A DNA stretch of 64,000 nt from Streptomyces hawaiiensis. GTDB lineage: Bacteria > Actinomycetota > Actinomycetes > Streptomycetales > Streptomycetaceae. The translations under genes were made by a program, and so were the position numbers. Each line of letters begins with the position of its first letter. Position 1 is the first letter of the stretch. Where the stretch lies: contig NZ_CP021978.1 of NCBI RefSeq assembly GCF_004803895.1, positions 4,030,001 through 4,094,000 of the forward strand, written 5' to 3'. The notes beneath the pieces were generated by a model, which saw only the letters and a list, made by a program, of their open reading frames with translations, was not told the DNA's origin and searched no databases. Below are positions 16,482 to 24,370 of this stretch, in pieces.

Positions 16482-16510
16482 CGGGGAGGGCCGCACCGCG
16501 GCCCTCCCCG
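16482..16510. terminator. Perfect hairpin between xis and int
   Basis: A 13-bp stem (16482-16494 with 16498-16510) and a 3-nt loop lie 30 bp before the int start. It may limit read-through from xis into int or act as an mRNA stability element. Confidence 0.7.
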
Positions 16511-16539
16511 TCCCATGCCCAGAAGGGAACACGCCCCAC

Positions 16540-17775
16540 ATGGCCGGCAGCATCCAAGACCGCTGGTTCAAGACCGTGACCGACGCCGACGGCAAGACTC
16601 GCAAGGTAAAGACAGCTCGGCACGGAACCGGTATGCGCTACCGGGCCCGGTACTTCGCGCCCGACGGCAAGCGCAAGAGCAAGTCGTTCCCCGACGGCCA
16701 GAAGCGTCTCGCGGAGCAGTGGCTGACCCAGATGGCGGCGGACGTGGCCCGCGGCGACTACATCGACCCGAACGCATCCCGGACGTCGTTCCAGGAGTTC
16801 GCCGAAGGGTGGTTGGCGAGCCAAAGCGGCGACCCGAACACCCGAGCATCGATGCAGTCTCAGCTCAACCTGCACGCCTTCCCGCGCATCGGCTCGCGCG
16901 CCCTGGGATCGTTCCAACCTAGCCACATCCGCGAGTTCGTGACGCAGCTCGAAGCCTCCGGCATGTCCGGCGCGTACGCTCGCGTGATTTTCTCCAACGT
17001 CCGCGCAGTCCTCTCCGCAGCGGTGGAGGACGGATACCTGCGCCGGAACCCCTGCAACTCGCGCACGGTGACCCTCCCCGAGATGGGCACACGCCGTGTC
17101 GTCCCCTGGCAGCCGGGACGCGTCTTCGCAGTCCGTGACGCCATGGTCGAGCGCTTTCGGACCATGGTCGACATGGGCGCCGGATGCGGACTGCGACAGG
17201 GCGAGATTCTCGGACTGTGCGTCGATGAGCTGGACTTCGACAACGGCACGCTGCACGTCGTACAGCAACTCAAGCTGAGCCTGAGTACGCCTGTGTTCGC
17301 GCCGCCCAAGGGCGGCAAGCTCCGAGACGTGCCTCTGCCCGAGCCCGTAGCTGAGGCGCTGAAAGAGCACATGAAGCGCTTCCCGCCAGTCGAGGTCACC
17401 TTGCCGTGGATGCGCGCGAGCGGTCAGCCCGTGACCAAGCGGCTCATCTTCAGCGGGCCGCGCGGCGGGCACGTCTGGCGTACGTCGCTGAATGAGGACC
17501 ACTGGAAGCCCGCCCTTGCGAAGGTGGGCGTCATCCCCAAGGCCAAGAGCCGAGAGCACGAGGCTGCTCGCGAACACGGCATGCACGCGCTCCGGCACTT
17601 CTACGCGTCCGTTCTCCTGGACGCCGGCGAGAGCATCAAGGCCGTCAGCGAGTACCTCGGACACTCTGACCCAGGGCTGACGCTGAAGGTGTACGCGCAC
17701 CTCATGCCCAGTAGCCGGGACCGGGCCCGGAACGCCATCGGTCGCGCGCTCCGGCCGCAAGATCCGGGGCACTGA
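16540..17775 (+). CDS. int: Tyrosine site-specific integrase
   Basis: 411 aa. AGAAGGGA precedes the ATG at 16540. The N-terminal region is arm-binding (RYRARYFAPDGKRKSKSF), the core-binding SAM-like domain spans about 82-180, and the catalytic domain follows. The catalytic residues are visible: Arg219 in GCGLRQGEILGL, the HxxR box HALRH (His349, Arg352), His375 in YLGHSDPGLT and nucleophile Tyr385 in KVYAHLM. The gene ends 79 bp from attR, as expected for an AICE integrase. Target: the gpmA 3' end. Confidence 0.95.
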   Translation: MAGSIQDRWFKTVTDADGKTRKVKTARHGTGMRYRARYFAPDGKRKSKSFPDGQKRLAEQWLTQMAADVARGDYIDPNASRTSFQEFAEGWLASQSGDPNTRASMQSQLNLHAFPRIGSRALGSFQPSHIREFVTQLEASGMSGAYARVIFSNVRAVLSAAVEDGYLRRNPCNSRTVTLPEMGTRRVVPWQPGRVFAVRDAMVERFRTMVDMGAGCGLRQGEILGLCVDELDFDNGTLHVVQQLKLSLSTPVFAPPKGGKLRDVPLPEPVAEALKEHMKRFPPVEVTLPWMRASGQPVTKRLIFSGPRGGHVWRTSLNEDHWKPALAKVGVIPKAKSREHEAAREHGMHALRHFYASVLLDAGESIKAVSEYLGHSDPGLTLKVYAHLMPSSRDRARNAIGRALRPQDPGH

Positions 17776-17805
17776 GGGCCCACAGTGGGCCCAGGCCATG
17801 AAAAC

Positions 17806-17840
17806 GCCCCTGACTCGCGCCATGTGCGCAGGTCAGGGGC
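17806..17840. terminator. Bidirectional hairpin between int and gpmA
   Basis: A 9-bp stem (17806-17814 with 17832-17840) contains a second inner CGC/GCG pairing. It lies inside the element next to attR. It can end int transcription from the left and gpmA transcription from the right, replacing the host terminator displaced to 5785-5831. Confidence 0.75.
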
Positions 17841-17853
17841 ATGATCACAAACC

Positions 17854-18615
17854 CTACTTCTTCTTCCCCTGGTTCTTCACCGCCTCGATCGCCGCTGCCG
17901 CCGCCTCGGGGTCGAGGTACGTGCCGCCCGGGTTCAGGGGCTTGAAGTCGGCGTCGAGTTCGTAGGAGAGCGGGATGCCCGTGGGGATGTTCAGGCCCGC
18001 GATGTCCGCGTCGGAGATGCCGTCCAGGTGCTTGACCAGGGCGCGGAGCGAGTTGCCGTGGGCCGCGACCAGGACCGTGCGGCCGGTCAGCAGGTCGGGG
18101 ACGATCGCGTCGAACCAGTACGGGAGCATGCGGACGACGACGTCCTTCAGGCACTCCGTGCGCGGGCGCAGCTCCGGCGGGAGGGTGGCGTAGCGCGGGT
18201 CGGAGAACTGGGAGTACTCGGCGTCGACGTCGAGCGGCGGGGGCGGGGTGTCATAGGACCGGCGCCACAGCATGAACTGCTCCTCGCCGAACTCGGCGAG
18301 CGTCTGGGCCTTGTCCTTGCCCTGCAGGGCGCCGTAGTGGCGCTCGTTCAGGCGCCACGAGCGGTGGACCGGGATCCAGAGGCGGTCCGCGGACTCCAGC
18401 GCGAGCTGGGCCGTGCGGATCGCGCGCTTCTGGAGGGACGTGTGGACCACGTCGGGGAGGAGATCGGCGTCCTTCAGGAGCTCGCCACCGCGGACTGCCT
18501 CCTTCTCGCCCTTCTCGTTCAGGTTCACGTCCACCCAGCCGGTGAACAGGTTCTTCGCGTTCCACTCGCTCTCGCCGTGGCGGAGGAGGATCAGCTTGTA
18601 CGGTGCGTCGGCCAT
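17854..18615 (-). CDS. gpmA: 2,3-bisphosphoglycerate-dependent phosphoglycerate mutase
   Basis: 253 aa. Glycolytic enzyme interconverting 3- and 2-phosphoglycerate. The catalytic phosphohistidine is in LLRHGESEWN (His13); RHYGALQGKDKAQ, ELRPRTECLKDVV and the second His in AAHGNSLRALVKHL complete the active site. Full family length. Its last codons form the attachment site of the integrated element. The SCO4209 equivalent lies in the same neighbourhood in S. coelicolor (from memory). Confidence 0.96.
   Translation of the reverse strand: MADAPYKLILLRHGESEWNAKNLFTGWVDVNLNEKGEKEAVRGGELLKDADLLPDVVHTSLQKRAIRTAQLALESADRLWIPVHRSWRLNERHYGALQGKDKAQTLAEFGEEQFMLWRRSYDTPPPPLDVDAEYSQFSDPRYATLPPELRPRTECLKDVVVRMLPYWFDAIVPDLLTGRTVLVAAHGNSLRALVKHLDGISDADIAGLNIPTGIPLSYELDADFKPLNPGGTYLDPEAAAAAIEAVKNQGKKK
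17855..17872. repeat. attR, right 18-bp direct repeat within the gpmA 3' end
   Basis: Identical to 5841-5858. It covers the last five codons (QGKKK) and the first two bases of the stop codon of gpmA, so recombination leaves the protein unchanged apart from TAA becoming TAG. Confidence 0.88.
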
Positions 18616-18761
18616 GCCCCAGAGCGTAATCCACGCTTTCGCCCGTTCGCGTGGCTGCCCGGCAGACGGACGTTTGACTGGATCTGCTAATTCGGTGGCC
18701 GTCGGAGATCGCCCACTTGTAACGTGCCGCTGTCGCGAGCGCCACTTACATCGGGGGATCC

Positions 18762-20057
18762 ATGCCGTACGCCCTGCGTGCCCGACGTGCCGTCCGGGAG
18801 ACGGTCTCCGGACTCCCCCGCGAGTTCTGGTGGCTGTGGACCAGCACGCTGGTCAACCGGCTCGGCGCATTCGTCGCCACCTTCATGGCGCTGTACCTGA
18901 CGGTCGACCGCGGCTACTCCGCCACGTACGCCGGTCTGGTCGCCTCCCTGCACGGGCTGGGCGGGGTGATCTCCTCGCTGGGCGGCGGGGTGATGGCCGA
19001 CCGGCTGGGGCGACGGCCGACGCTGCTGATCGCGCAGGCCTCGACGGCCGTGTCCGTCGCGCTGCTGGGGTTCGTGCGCGACCCGGCCGCGATCGCCGGT
19101 GTCGCCTTCCTGGTCGGCATGGCGAGCAACGCCTCGCGGCCCGCGGTGCAGGCGATGATGGCGGACATCGTCCGGCCCGAGGACAGAATCCGCGCGTTCT
19201 CCCTCAACTACTGGGCCATCAACCTCGGCTTCGCCGTCTCCTCCATGGCCGCCGGGTTCATCGCCGAGGTCAGCTACCGCGCCGGGTTCCTGATCGAAGC
19301 GGGGATGACGATGGTCTGCGCGATCCTCGTCTTCCTGCGGCTGCCGGAGTCCAAGCCCGCCGGGACGGCGGTGCGGTCGGCCGTCCCGGACGGTGCCGCC
19401 CGGGACGATTCCGTGAGCCTGCGCACCGTACTGCGCGACGGACCGTTCATGAGCGTCGTCGGGCTGTCCTTCCTCGTCGCGCTGATCTTCCAGCAGGGGT
19501 CGGTGGGGCTGCCGGTGGCGATGGGTGAGGCCGGCTTCACTCCGGCCGAGTACGGCATGGCCATCGCCGTCAACGGCGTGCTGATCGTCGTCCTCCAGAT
19601 CCCCGTCACCCGCTTCATCGAGCATCGAGATCCCCGCCGGCTGCTGGTCGTCTCGTCCGTCCTCGCGGGGTACGGCTTCGCGCTCACCGCCTTCGCGGGG
19701 TCGGTGGGGGTCATCGCGCTCACGGTGTGCGTGTGGACGCTGGCGGAGATCGTCAACGCGCCGACGCAGACGGGACTTGTCGTACGGCTGTCCCCGGTGC
19801 ACGGGCGCGGGCGCTACCAGGGCATGTACACGATGTCCTGGTCCGTGGCCGCCCTCGTCGCTCCGCTGCTGTCCGGGTTCGTCATCGACCGGTTCGGGGC
19901 GGAGTGGCTGTGGGGGTTCTGCGCGGTGGTGGGGACGGCGGCCGGGGCGGGGTACGCCGTGTTGATGCGGCGGGTGCCGGAAGAGAGAGCGGAGAACGGG
20001 TCGCGGGCGCTGCCGGCCGGGCCGGGCAAGGAGACGCGAAGGAGTCGGGCCCTGTGA
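18762..20057 (+). CDS. MFS transporter (DHA1-like)
   Basis: 431 aa, about twelve membrane segments. The loop 2-3 signature GGVMADRLGRRPTLL is clear, with a central hydrophilic loop at about 200-220. Transported substrate unknown; drug efflux is the common annotation. The GTGA overlap with the following GNAT gene suggests one operon. Confidence 0.85.
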   Translation: MPYALRARRAVRETVSGLPREFWWLWTSTLVNRLGAFVATFMALYLTVDRGYSATYAGLVASLHGLGGVISSLGGGVMADRLGRRPTLLIAQASTAVSVALLGFVRDPAAIAGVAFLVGMASNASRPAVQAMMADIVRPEDRIRAFSLNYWAINLGFAVSSMAAGFIAEVSYRAGFLIEAGMTMVCAILVFLRLPESKPAGTAVRSAVPDGAARDDSVSLRTVLRDGPFMSVVGLSFLVALIFQQGSVGLPVAMGEAGFTPAEYGMAIAVNGVLIVVLQIPVTRFIEHRDPRRLLVVSSVLAGYGFALTAFAGSVGVIALTVCVWTLAEIVNAPTQTGLVVRLSPVHGRGRYQGMYTMSWSVAALVAPLLSGFVIDRFGAEWLWGFCAVVGTAAGAGYAVLMRRVPEERAENGSRALPAGPGKETRRSRAL

Positions 20058-20629
20058 CCACGCGACACCCGGAACGCCGTACCGAACGCCTGTGGCTGCG
20101 TCAGTGGAGAGAGTCGGACCTGGACGCGTTCGCGGAGATGGACGCGGATCCGGACGTCATGCGATACATCGGTGACGGCTCGCCCGGCACCCGCGAGCGG
20201 ACCGCCGCGGCACTGGGCCGTGTGCGCGCGGCCTGGGACGAGCGCGGCTACGGCCTGTTCGCCGCCGAGGAGATCGCGACCGGCGAGCCGGTCGGGTGGG
20301 TGGGACTGGCCGTTCCGGCCTTCCTCCCCGAGATCATGCCGACGGTGGAGATCGGGTGGCGGCTTCGGCGCCGCTCCTGGGGCCGGGGCTACGCCACCGA
20401 AGCGGCGCGCGAGGTCCTGGCGTTCGCCTTCGCCGAGGCGGGGGCGGGGGCGACGGCGGGGGCCGGTCTGGAGCGCGTCGTCAGCATCTGCCACGTCGAC
20501 CATCACGCCTCGATGCGCGTCATGACCAAGCTCGGAATGACGTACGACCGCACCACTCGCGTTCCTTCCCACGGGCAGCCGGTGCGGGTCATGGCGCTCA
20601 CGCGCGAGGCCCACCGCGCCTCGGCGTGA
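20054..20629 (+). CDS. GNAT acetyltransferase, RimJ/RimL-like
   Basis: 191 aa from a GTG overlapping the MFS stop (GTGA). RTERLWLRQWRESDLDAFAEM opens the fold, WRLRRRSWGRGYATEAAREVL is the acetyl-CoA loop, and SMRVMTKLGMTYDRT the C-terminal signature. Probably acetylates a protein N-terminus or small amine. Co-transcribed with the MFS gene. Confidence 0.85.
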   Translation: MTTRHPERRTERLWLRQWRESDLDAFAEMDADPDVMRYIGDGSPGTRERTAAALGRVRAAWDERGYGLFAAEEIATGEPVGWVGLAVPAFLPEIMPTVEIGWRLRRRSWGRGYATEAAREVLAFAFAEAGAGATAGAGLERVVSICHVDHHASMRVMTKLGMTYDRTTRVPSHGQPVRVMALTREAHRASA

Positions 20630-20893
20630 CCGTGTCCGTGTCCGTGACACCGGGCGACGTCGTGGACTCATGGCCCGTCATCGGCCGCGGAGTGCTGCGC
20701 GGCCGGCGCCGGCAGGTCTCCTCCTGGCTGTCGACGAAGCCCGACCGTCGGTGGGCCCCGGACGACTTCTCCGGGCCGCCCCCGGACAGGTCGGGGATGC
20801 CGCCATTCCCTGCGGTGCTGGAACCCCCGGAAGCCGGCCGCGCGCTCAAGACCCTGGCTCCGGGCGTCGGCGTCCCGCCCTCGGACGGCCGTG

Positions 20894-21229
20894 TCACCCG
20901 TCCACGAAGCCGAGTTCCGTGTCCGGCCGGCACTGCGGGCAGGCCTTGATCCCGTCGGTGAGGGCGCGCCGGGCACGGTCGCGGTCGACGCCCCTGCTGC
21001 GCCGGCCCGCGTTCCAGCAGCCGCCGACGTGGACGTACACGGCTTCCTGTCCGGACAGACCGCGTTCGATCAGCCAGTCCGGTGAGGGAGGACGGGCCTG
21101 GAGACCGCGGTGGCGTTCGGTCTGGCGGCGTTCCTCGTCCACGATCCACCGGCGGGTGCGTGCCAGGTCGCGCTCCTGCACGCGCTCCAGGAAGCGGAGC
21201 AGCGCGAGCCGCGACTCTGGGTCGTTCAT
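20894..21229 (-). CDS. DUF6233 family protein
   Basis: 111 aa from the ATG at 21229. The C-terminal half (PDWLIERGL, VHVGGCWNAGRRSRGVDRD, ACPQCRPDTELGF) is the DUF6233 signature with one CxxC pair; the N-terminal half is a charged helix. Common in Streptomyces, function unknown. The 264 bp between the GNAT gene and this gene hold nothing I can support. Confidence 0.7.
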   Translation of the reverse strand: MNDPESRLALLRFLERVQERDLARTRRWIVDEERRQTERHRGLQARPPSPDWLIERGLSGQEAVYVHVGGCWNAGRRSRGVDRDRARRALTDGIKACPQCRPDTELGFVDG

Positions 21230-21297
21230 GCGTTCGATTCTAGAGCTTACCTCCGGGGTAATCGACGCTCCCCTGGCGTCCCGGCAGGCTGGGCTCC

Positions 21298-21717
21298 ATG
21301 ACACCTGCCGACACCGCGGAAGCGACCCGCTCGACCGTCCAGAAGTTCCTCGGGCTCCGGCTCGCCGGTGACACCGAGGGGCTCGCCGCGCTCTTCGCCG
21401 ACGAGGTCGACTGGATGCTCGCCGAGAATCCCGTCGTGCCCTGGATCAGGCCTCGGTCCACCGCCGTCGATTGTGCGGCGCAGGCCGAGGAGCTGGCCAG
21501 GTACACCGTCCCGGAGGACGCTCGCGCGTCCGTGGACACCGTCCTCGTCGACGGGACCGACGCCGTGCTGACGGGGCAGGTCTCCGGGACCGTCCGGGCG
21601 ACCGGGAAGTCCTTCTCGGGGCCCTTCGCGCTGCGGCTCACCGTCGAGGGCGGGCGGATCACCCGGCACCACCTGTACGAGAACAGCGTGTCGATCGCCG
21701 CGGCCTGTACGCCCTGA
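21298..21717 (+). CDS. NTF2/SnoaL-like protein
   Basis: 139 aa single-domain protein of the nuclear transport factor 2-like fold: TVQKFLGLRLAGDTEGLAAL, LFADEVDWMLAENP, and LRLTVEGGRITRHHLYENS. Such proteins bind small hydrophobic ligands or act as isomerases or cyclases; no partner gene points to a substrate. Divergent from the DUF6233 gene. Confidence 0.78.
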   Translation: MTPADTAEATRSTVQKFLGLRLAGDTEGLAALFADEVDWMLAENPVVPWIRPRSTAVDCAAQAEELARYTVPEDARASVDTVLVDGTDAVLTGQVSGTVRATGKSFSGPFALRLTVEGGRITRHHLYENSVSIAAACTP

Positions 21718-21738
21718 CGACGACGCCCGCCTTCGAGG

Positions 21739-22470
21739 TCACCCGCCGGCGTCGCCCGTCACGACCCGGACGTACTGCCGCCTGTCCTCGTCCCGCACGA
21801 CCACTCCCAGCCGCAGCAGTTCCCCGCGCAACTCCCGGGCCTCCTCGGCGCTGTCCTCGTCCTTGCGGACCTGCGCGCGGGCCCGCAGCAGGGCGTCCGC
21901 GCCCGTGGGCAGGCCGGGGGTGCCGGGGACCCAGCGGCGGAACTCGGCGTGGTACGGGTCCTGTTCCTCCCATGCGTAGCCGTACGCGGTGAGGGAGTCC
22001 GCGAGGCGCTGCCAGTTCAGGCCGCAGTGCTCCCGGGCCAGTTCGAGGCTGTCCGGGCCGAGCAGGACGAGCTGCTTGCCGTCCCGGAAGAACACCGAGA
22101 TCTCCTCGCGGGCGAACTCCTGGGAGCTGTCGCGGATGGTCAGGGTCACGTGGGTGTCGCGGACGCGGACGGACAGCGACTCGTGCGCCGCCGTGAAACC
22201 GAGCAGCAGGCCGCCGAGCACGCCCACCGCGATCGTGCCGAGGGTGAGGGCGGGTTCCGGGACCGAGGTGAGCAGTTCGGCCGGACCTTCGAGCGGTGCC
22301 CACGGCAGAGCCAGCAGCAAGCGGGCGAGGAGCGGGAGCAGGGCTCCGGCCACGGCCCCGCAGGCGACGCAGAAGAGCACGATGGCCCAGGCCGATTCGG
22401 CGAGTTCGGTGGCCCTGCCCGGCTGCGGCCGGGGGCTCTTGCGCAGGTGCACGTTCCTGGCTTCCTCCAT
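21739..22470 (-). CDS. YqeB-like two-TM membrane protein
   Basis: 243 aa from the ATG at 22470. Two N-terminal membrane helices (AWAIVLFCVACGAVAGALLP and LTLGTIAVGVLGGLLLGFTA) are followed by a soluble domain (VTLTIRDSSQEFAREEISVF, DGKQLVLLGPDSLELARE) that resembles the bacterial PH-like domain of YqeB proteins. Function unknown. Confidence 0.7.
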   Translation of the reverse strand: MEEARNVHLRKSPRPQPGRATELAESAWAIVLFCVACGAVAGALLPLLARLLLALPWAPLEGPAELLTSVPEPALTLGTIAVGVLGGLLLGFTAAHESLSVRVRDTHVTLTIRDSSQEFAREEISVFFRDGKQLVLLGPDSLELAREHCGLNWQRLADSLTAYGYAWEEQDPYHAEFRRWVPGTPGLPTGADALLRARAQVRKDEDSAEEARELRGELLRLGVVVRDEDRRQYVRVVTGDAGG

Positions 22471-22561
22471 GGGAGCAGTCTCACGAGGAGCCGTCCGCCC
22501 TGTCGTCAGCCGTTGGTCTACGCACCCGCGACTTTGGTCGCCTTCCCGCCCGCGCCCCGAC

Positions 22562-22999
22562 TCACGGGTGCATCCGCGCCCCCTTGACCACCTTGTCCAC
22601 CGCGTTCTTCGGGCCGTGGACCGCGAGCCCCACGAGGTCCAGTGCCGCAGTCGGCACAGCCCGTACGGCGGCGCGGTTGTCACGGTCGTTGCCCGTGGCG
22701 AAGAGGTCGGAGGTGAAGACCGCGCGGGGCAGGGCGCGCGAGAGGGCACGGGTGTGCGCGGCGGTCAGGGTTTCCTTGGTGGCCTCGAAGACCATGACCG
22801 GCTGGCGGAACATGGGGAGGTAGGGCACGCCGTCCGCGTCCTCGTACGGTTCGCCGATCACCTCGGGAAGCTGCGTTCCCAGGCCGCTGACCAGGAACGA
22901 TGTCACGTTTAGGCGCTGCCAGGGCTCAAGGTCCTCGCGCAGCAGTACGGCGATCTTCGTGTCGAAGCGGACGGGCTCCGGGGTGGGTCCGGTGTTCAT
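22562..22999 (-). CDS. DUF2000 family protein
   Basis: 145 aa. The VRFDTKIAVLLREDLEPWQRLN opening and SGLGTQLPEVIGEPYEDADG match DUF2000, a peptidyl-tRNA-hydrolase-like fold of unknown activity. Divergent from an AraC regulator 50 bp away; DUF2000/AraC divergent pairs recur in actinobacteria, which suggests that the AraC protein controls it. Confidence 0.85.
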   Translation of the reverse strand: MNTGPTPEPVRFDTKIAVLLREDLEPWQRLNVTSFLVSGLGTQLPEVIGEPYEDADGVPYLPMFRQPVMVFEATKETLTAAHTRALSRALPRAVFTSDLFATGNDRDNRAAVRAVPTAALDLVGLAVHGPKNAVDKVVKGARMHP

Positions 23000-23048
23000 G
23001 ACCCGAGCGTGCCCGCCGGTCCCCGCCAGGGTCTTGTACGTTCTTTGC

Positions 23049-23864
23049 ATGGCCTCCCAGCCCACGCGCACGAACGGGCCGGACCGGCAGCGGATCGTCT
23101 CCGCCTGGCGGCCCGCCGTCCCGGGTGTCGTCGAGGTCTTCCACGCGCGGTTCACCGAGTACGCGTATCCGATGCACGTCCACGACGCCTGGACCCTGCT
23201 GATCGTCGACACCGGCGCCGTACGGTACGACCTCGACCGGCACGAGCACGGCACCCCGCACGACACCGTGTCGCTGTTGCCGCCGCACGTACCGCACAAC
23301 GGCTCCCCCGTCACCCCGGAGGGCTTCCGCAAGCGGGTGCTGTACCTGGACGGGACGCATATCGGGGACGAGTTCATCGGGGCCGCCGTCGACCGGCCCG
23401 ATCTGCGCGATCCGCTGCTGCGGCGGCGCGTGGGGCAATTGCACGGCGCGCTGGGGCGGCCCGGTGAGGAACTGGAGGCCGAGAGCAGGCTGTTGTTCGT
23501 CGGGGAGCGGTTGCGCGGGCATCTGCGGGGCGACCCTTCCCCCCGGCCGGCCGATCCCGTTCTGGCCCGGCGGCTGCGCGAGTTGCTGGACGAGCGGATC
23601 GTCGAGGGCGTCGTCCTGCGGGAGGCCGCCGGGCTGCTCGGCGCCCATCCCGCCCATCTCGTCCGGGCGTTCAGCACGGCCTACGGCATCGCCCCGCACC
23701 AGTACCTGACGTCCCTGCGCGTGGGGCGCGCCCGGCGGCTGCTCCTCGAAGGGCGCTCACCGGGCGATGTGGCGGTGGCGGCCGGGTTCTACGACCAGTC
23801 GCACCTCACCCGGCACTTCCGCAGGCTGGTGGGCGTGCCGCCGGGGCGCTATCGGGCCGGTTAG
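23049..23864 (+). CDS. AraC-family regulator
   Basis: 271 aa from the ATG at 23049. N-terminal cupin (YPMHVHDAWTLLIVDTGAVR, PHVPHNG) and C-terminal double HTH (VLREAAGLLGAHPAHLVRAF; GDVAVAAGFYDQSHLTRHFR, ending VGVPPGRYR). Likely regulates the divergent DUF2000 gene. Its TAG stop overlaps the reversed TAA stop of the convergent YbjN gene. Confidence 0.9.
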   Translation: MASQPTRTNGPDRQRIVSAWRPAVPGVVEVFHARFTEYAYPMHVHDAWTLLIVDTGAVRYDLDRHEHGTPHDTVSLLPPHVPHNGSPVTPEGFRKRVLYLDGTHIGDEFIGAAVDRPDLRDPLLRRRVGQLHGALGRPGEELEAESRLLFVGERLRGHLRGDPSPRPADPVLARRLRELLDERIVEGVVLREAAGLLGAHPAHLVRAFSTAYGIAPHQYLTSLRVGRARRLLLEGRSPGDVAVAAGFYDQSHLTRHFRRLVGVPPGRYRAG

Positions 23865-24370
23865 CGCTCGGGGCGCTGGGTGAGGTGGGCGAACGCGTCC
23901 AGGTTGCGTGTGGACTCCCCGCGCGAGACCCGCCACTCGTACTCCTTGCGGATGGCCGAGGCGAAGCCCAGCTCCAGCAGGGTGTTGAAGGCGCCGTCGG
24001 AGGCCTCCAGGACCTGGCCGAGCAGGCGGTCGAGCTCGTCGGCGGTGACGGCGGACAGGGAGAGGCGGCCGGTGAGGTAGACGTCGCCGTGCTGGTCGAC
24101 GGCGTAACTCACGCCGTAGAGCTTGAGGTTGCGTTCCAGGAGCCAGCGGTGGACGCCCTGCTCGTTCTCGTCGGGGTGGCGGATGACGAAGGCGTTCAGC
24201 GACAGGGAGTGGCGGCCGACGATCAGGGAGAGCGTCGTCTTCAGCTTGCGGGTGCCGGGGAGCTGCGCGACGTAGGTGCCGGGCCGGGGGCTCTCCCACT
24301 CCAGTCCGACGTCCTTCAGCGCTCCCTCGACGACCTGTGCCGCACGCTGTTCCTGATCGGTTTCACCCAT
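23861..24370 (-). CDS. YbjN-domain protein
   Basis: 169 aa, single YbjN/type III secretion chaperone-like domain (LSLSAVTADELDRLLGQVLE, FNTLLELGFASAI). It overlaps mshA by 8 bp and is co-transcribed with it, an arrangement conserved in Streptomyces (SCO4204/4205 region, from memory). It may act as a folding or regulatory partner; function unproven. Confidence 0.82.
   Translation of the reverse strand: MGETDQEQRAAQVVEGALKDVGLEWESPRPGTYVAQLPGTRKLKTTLSLIVGRHSLSLNAFVIRHPDENEQGVHRWLLERNLKLYGVSYAVDQHGDVYLTGRLSLSAVTADELDRLLGQVLEASDGAFNTLLELGFASAIRKEYEWRVSRGESTRNLDAFAHLTQRPER

Larger units (their letters stand above)
5841..17872. mobile_element. Actinomycete integrative and conjugative element (AICE) inserted at the 3' end of gpmA
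   Basis: Identical 18-bp repeats bound the region (5841-5858 and 17855-17872), giving a unit of 12,014 bp. It contains all AICE modules in order: GntR-type regulator, small transfer genes, an FtsK-like translocase, a spread gene, replication genes, xis and a tyrosine integrase next to attR. The right repeat is the gpmA 3' end, and the element-derived sequence provides the TAG stop and a new terminator. No tRNA gene lies at either end, unlike the best-known AICEs (pSAM2, SLP1). There is no sign of decay, so it may be excisable. Confidence 0.9.

Noticed and set aside
5841..17872. tRNA gene as the AICE attachment site
   Set aside because: No cloverleaf-like sequence at either repeat; the repeat is the gpmA 3' end.
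20630..20893. Open frames between the GNAT and DUF6233 genes
   Set aside because: All translations are Arg/Pro-rich without recognisable motifs or ribosome sites.
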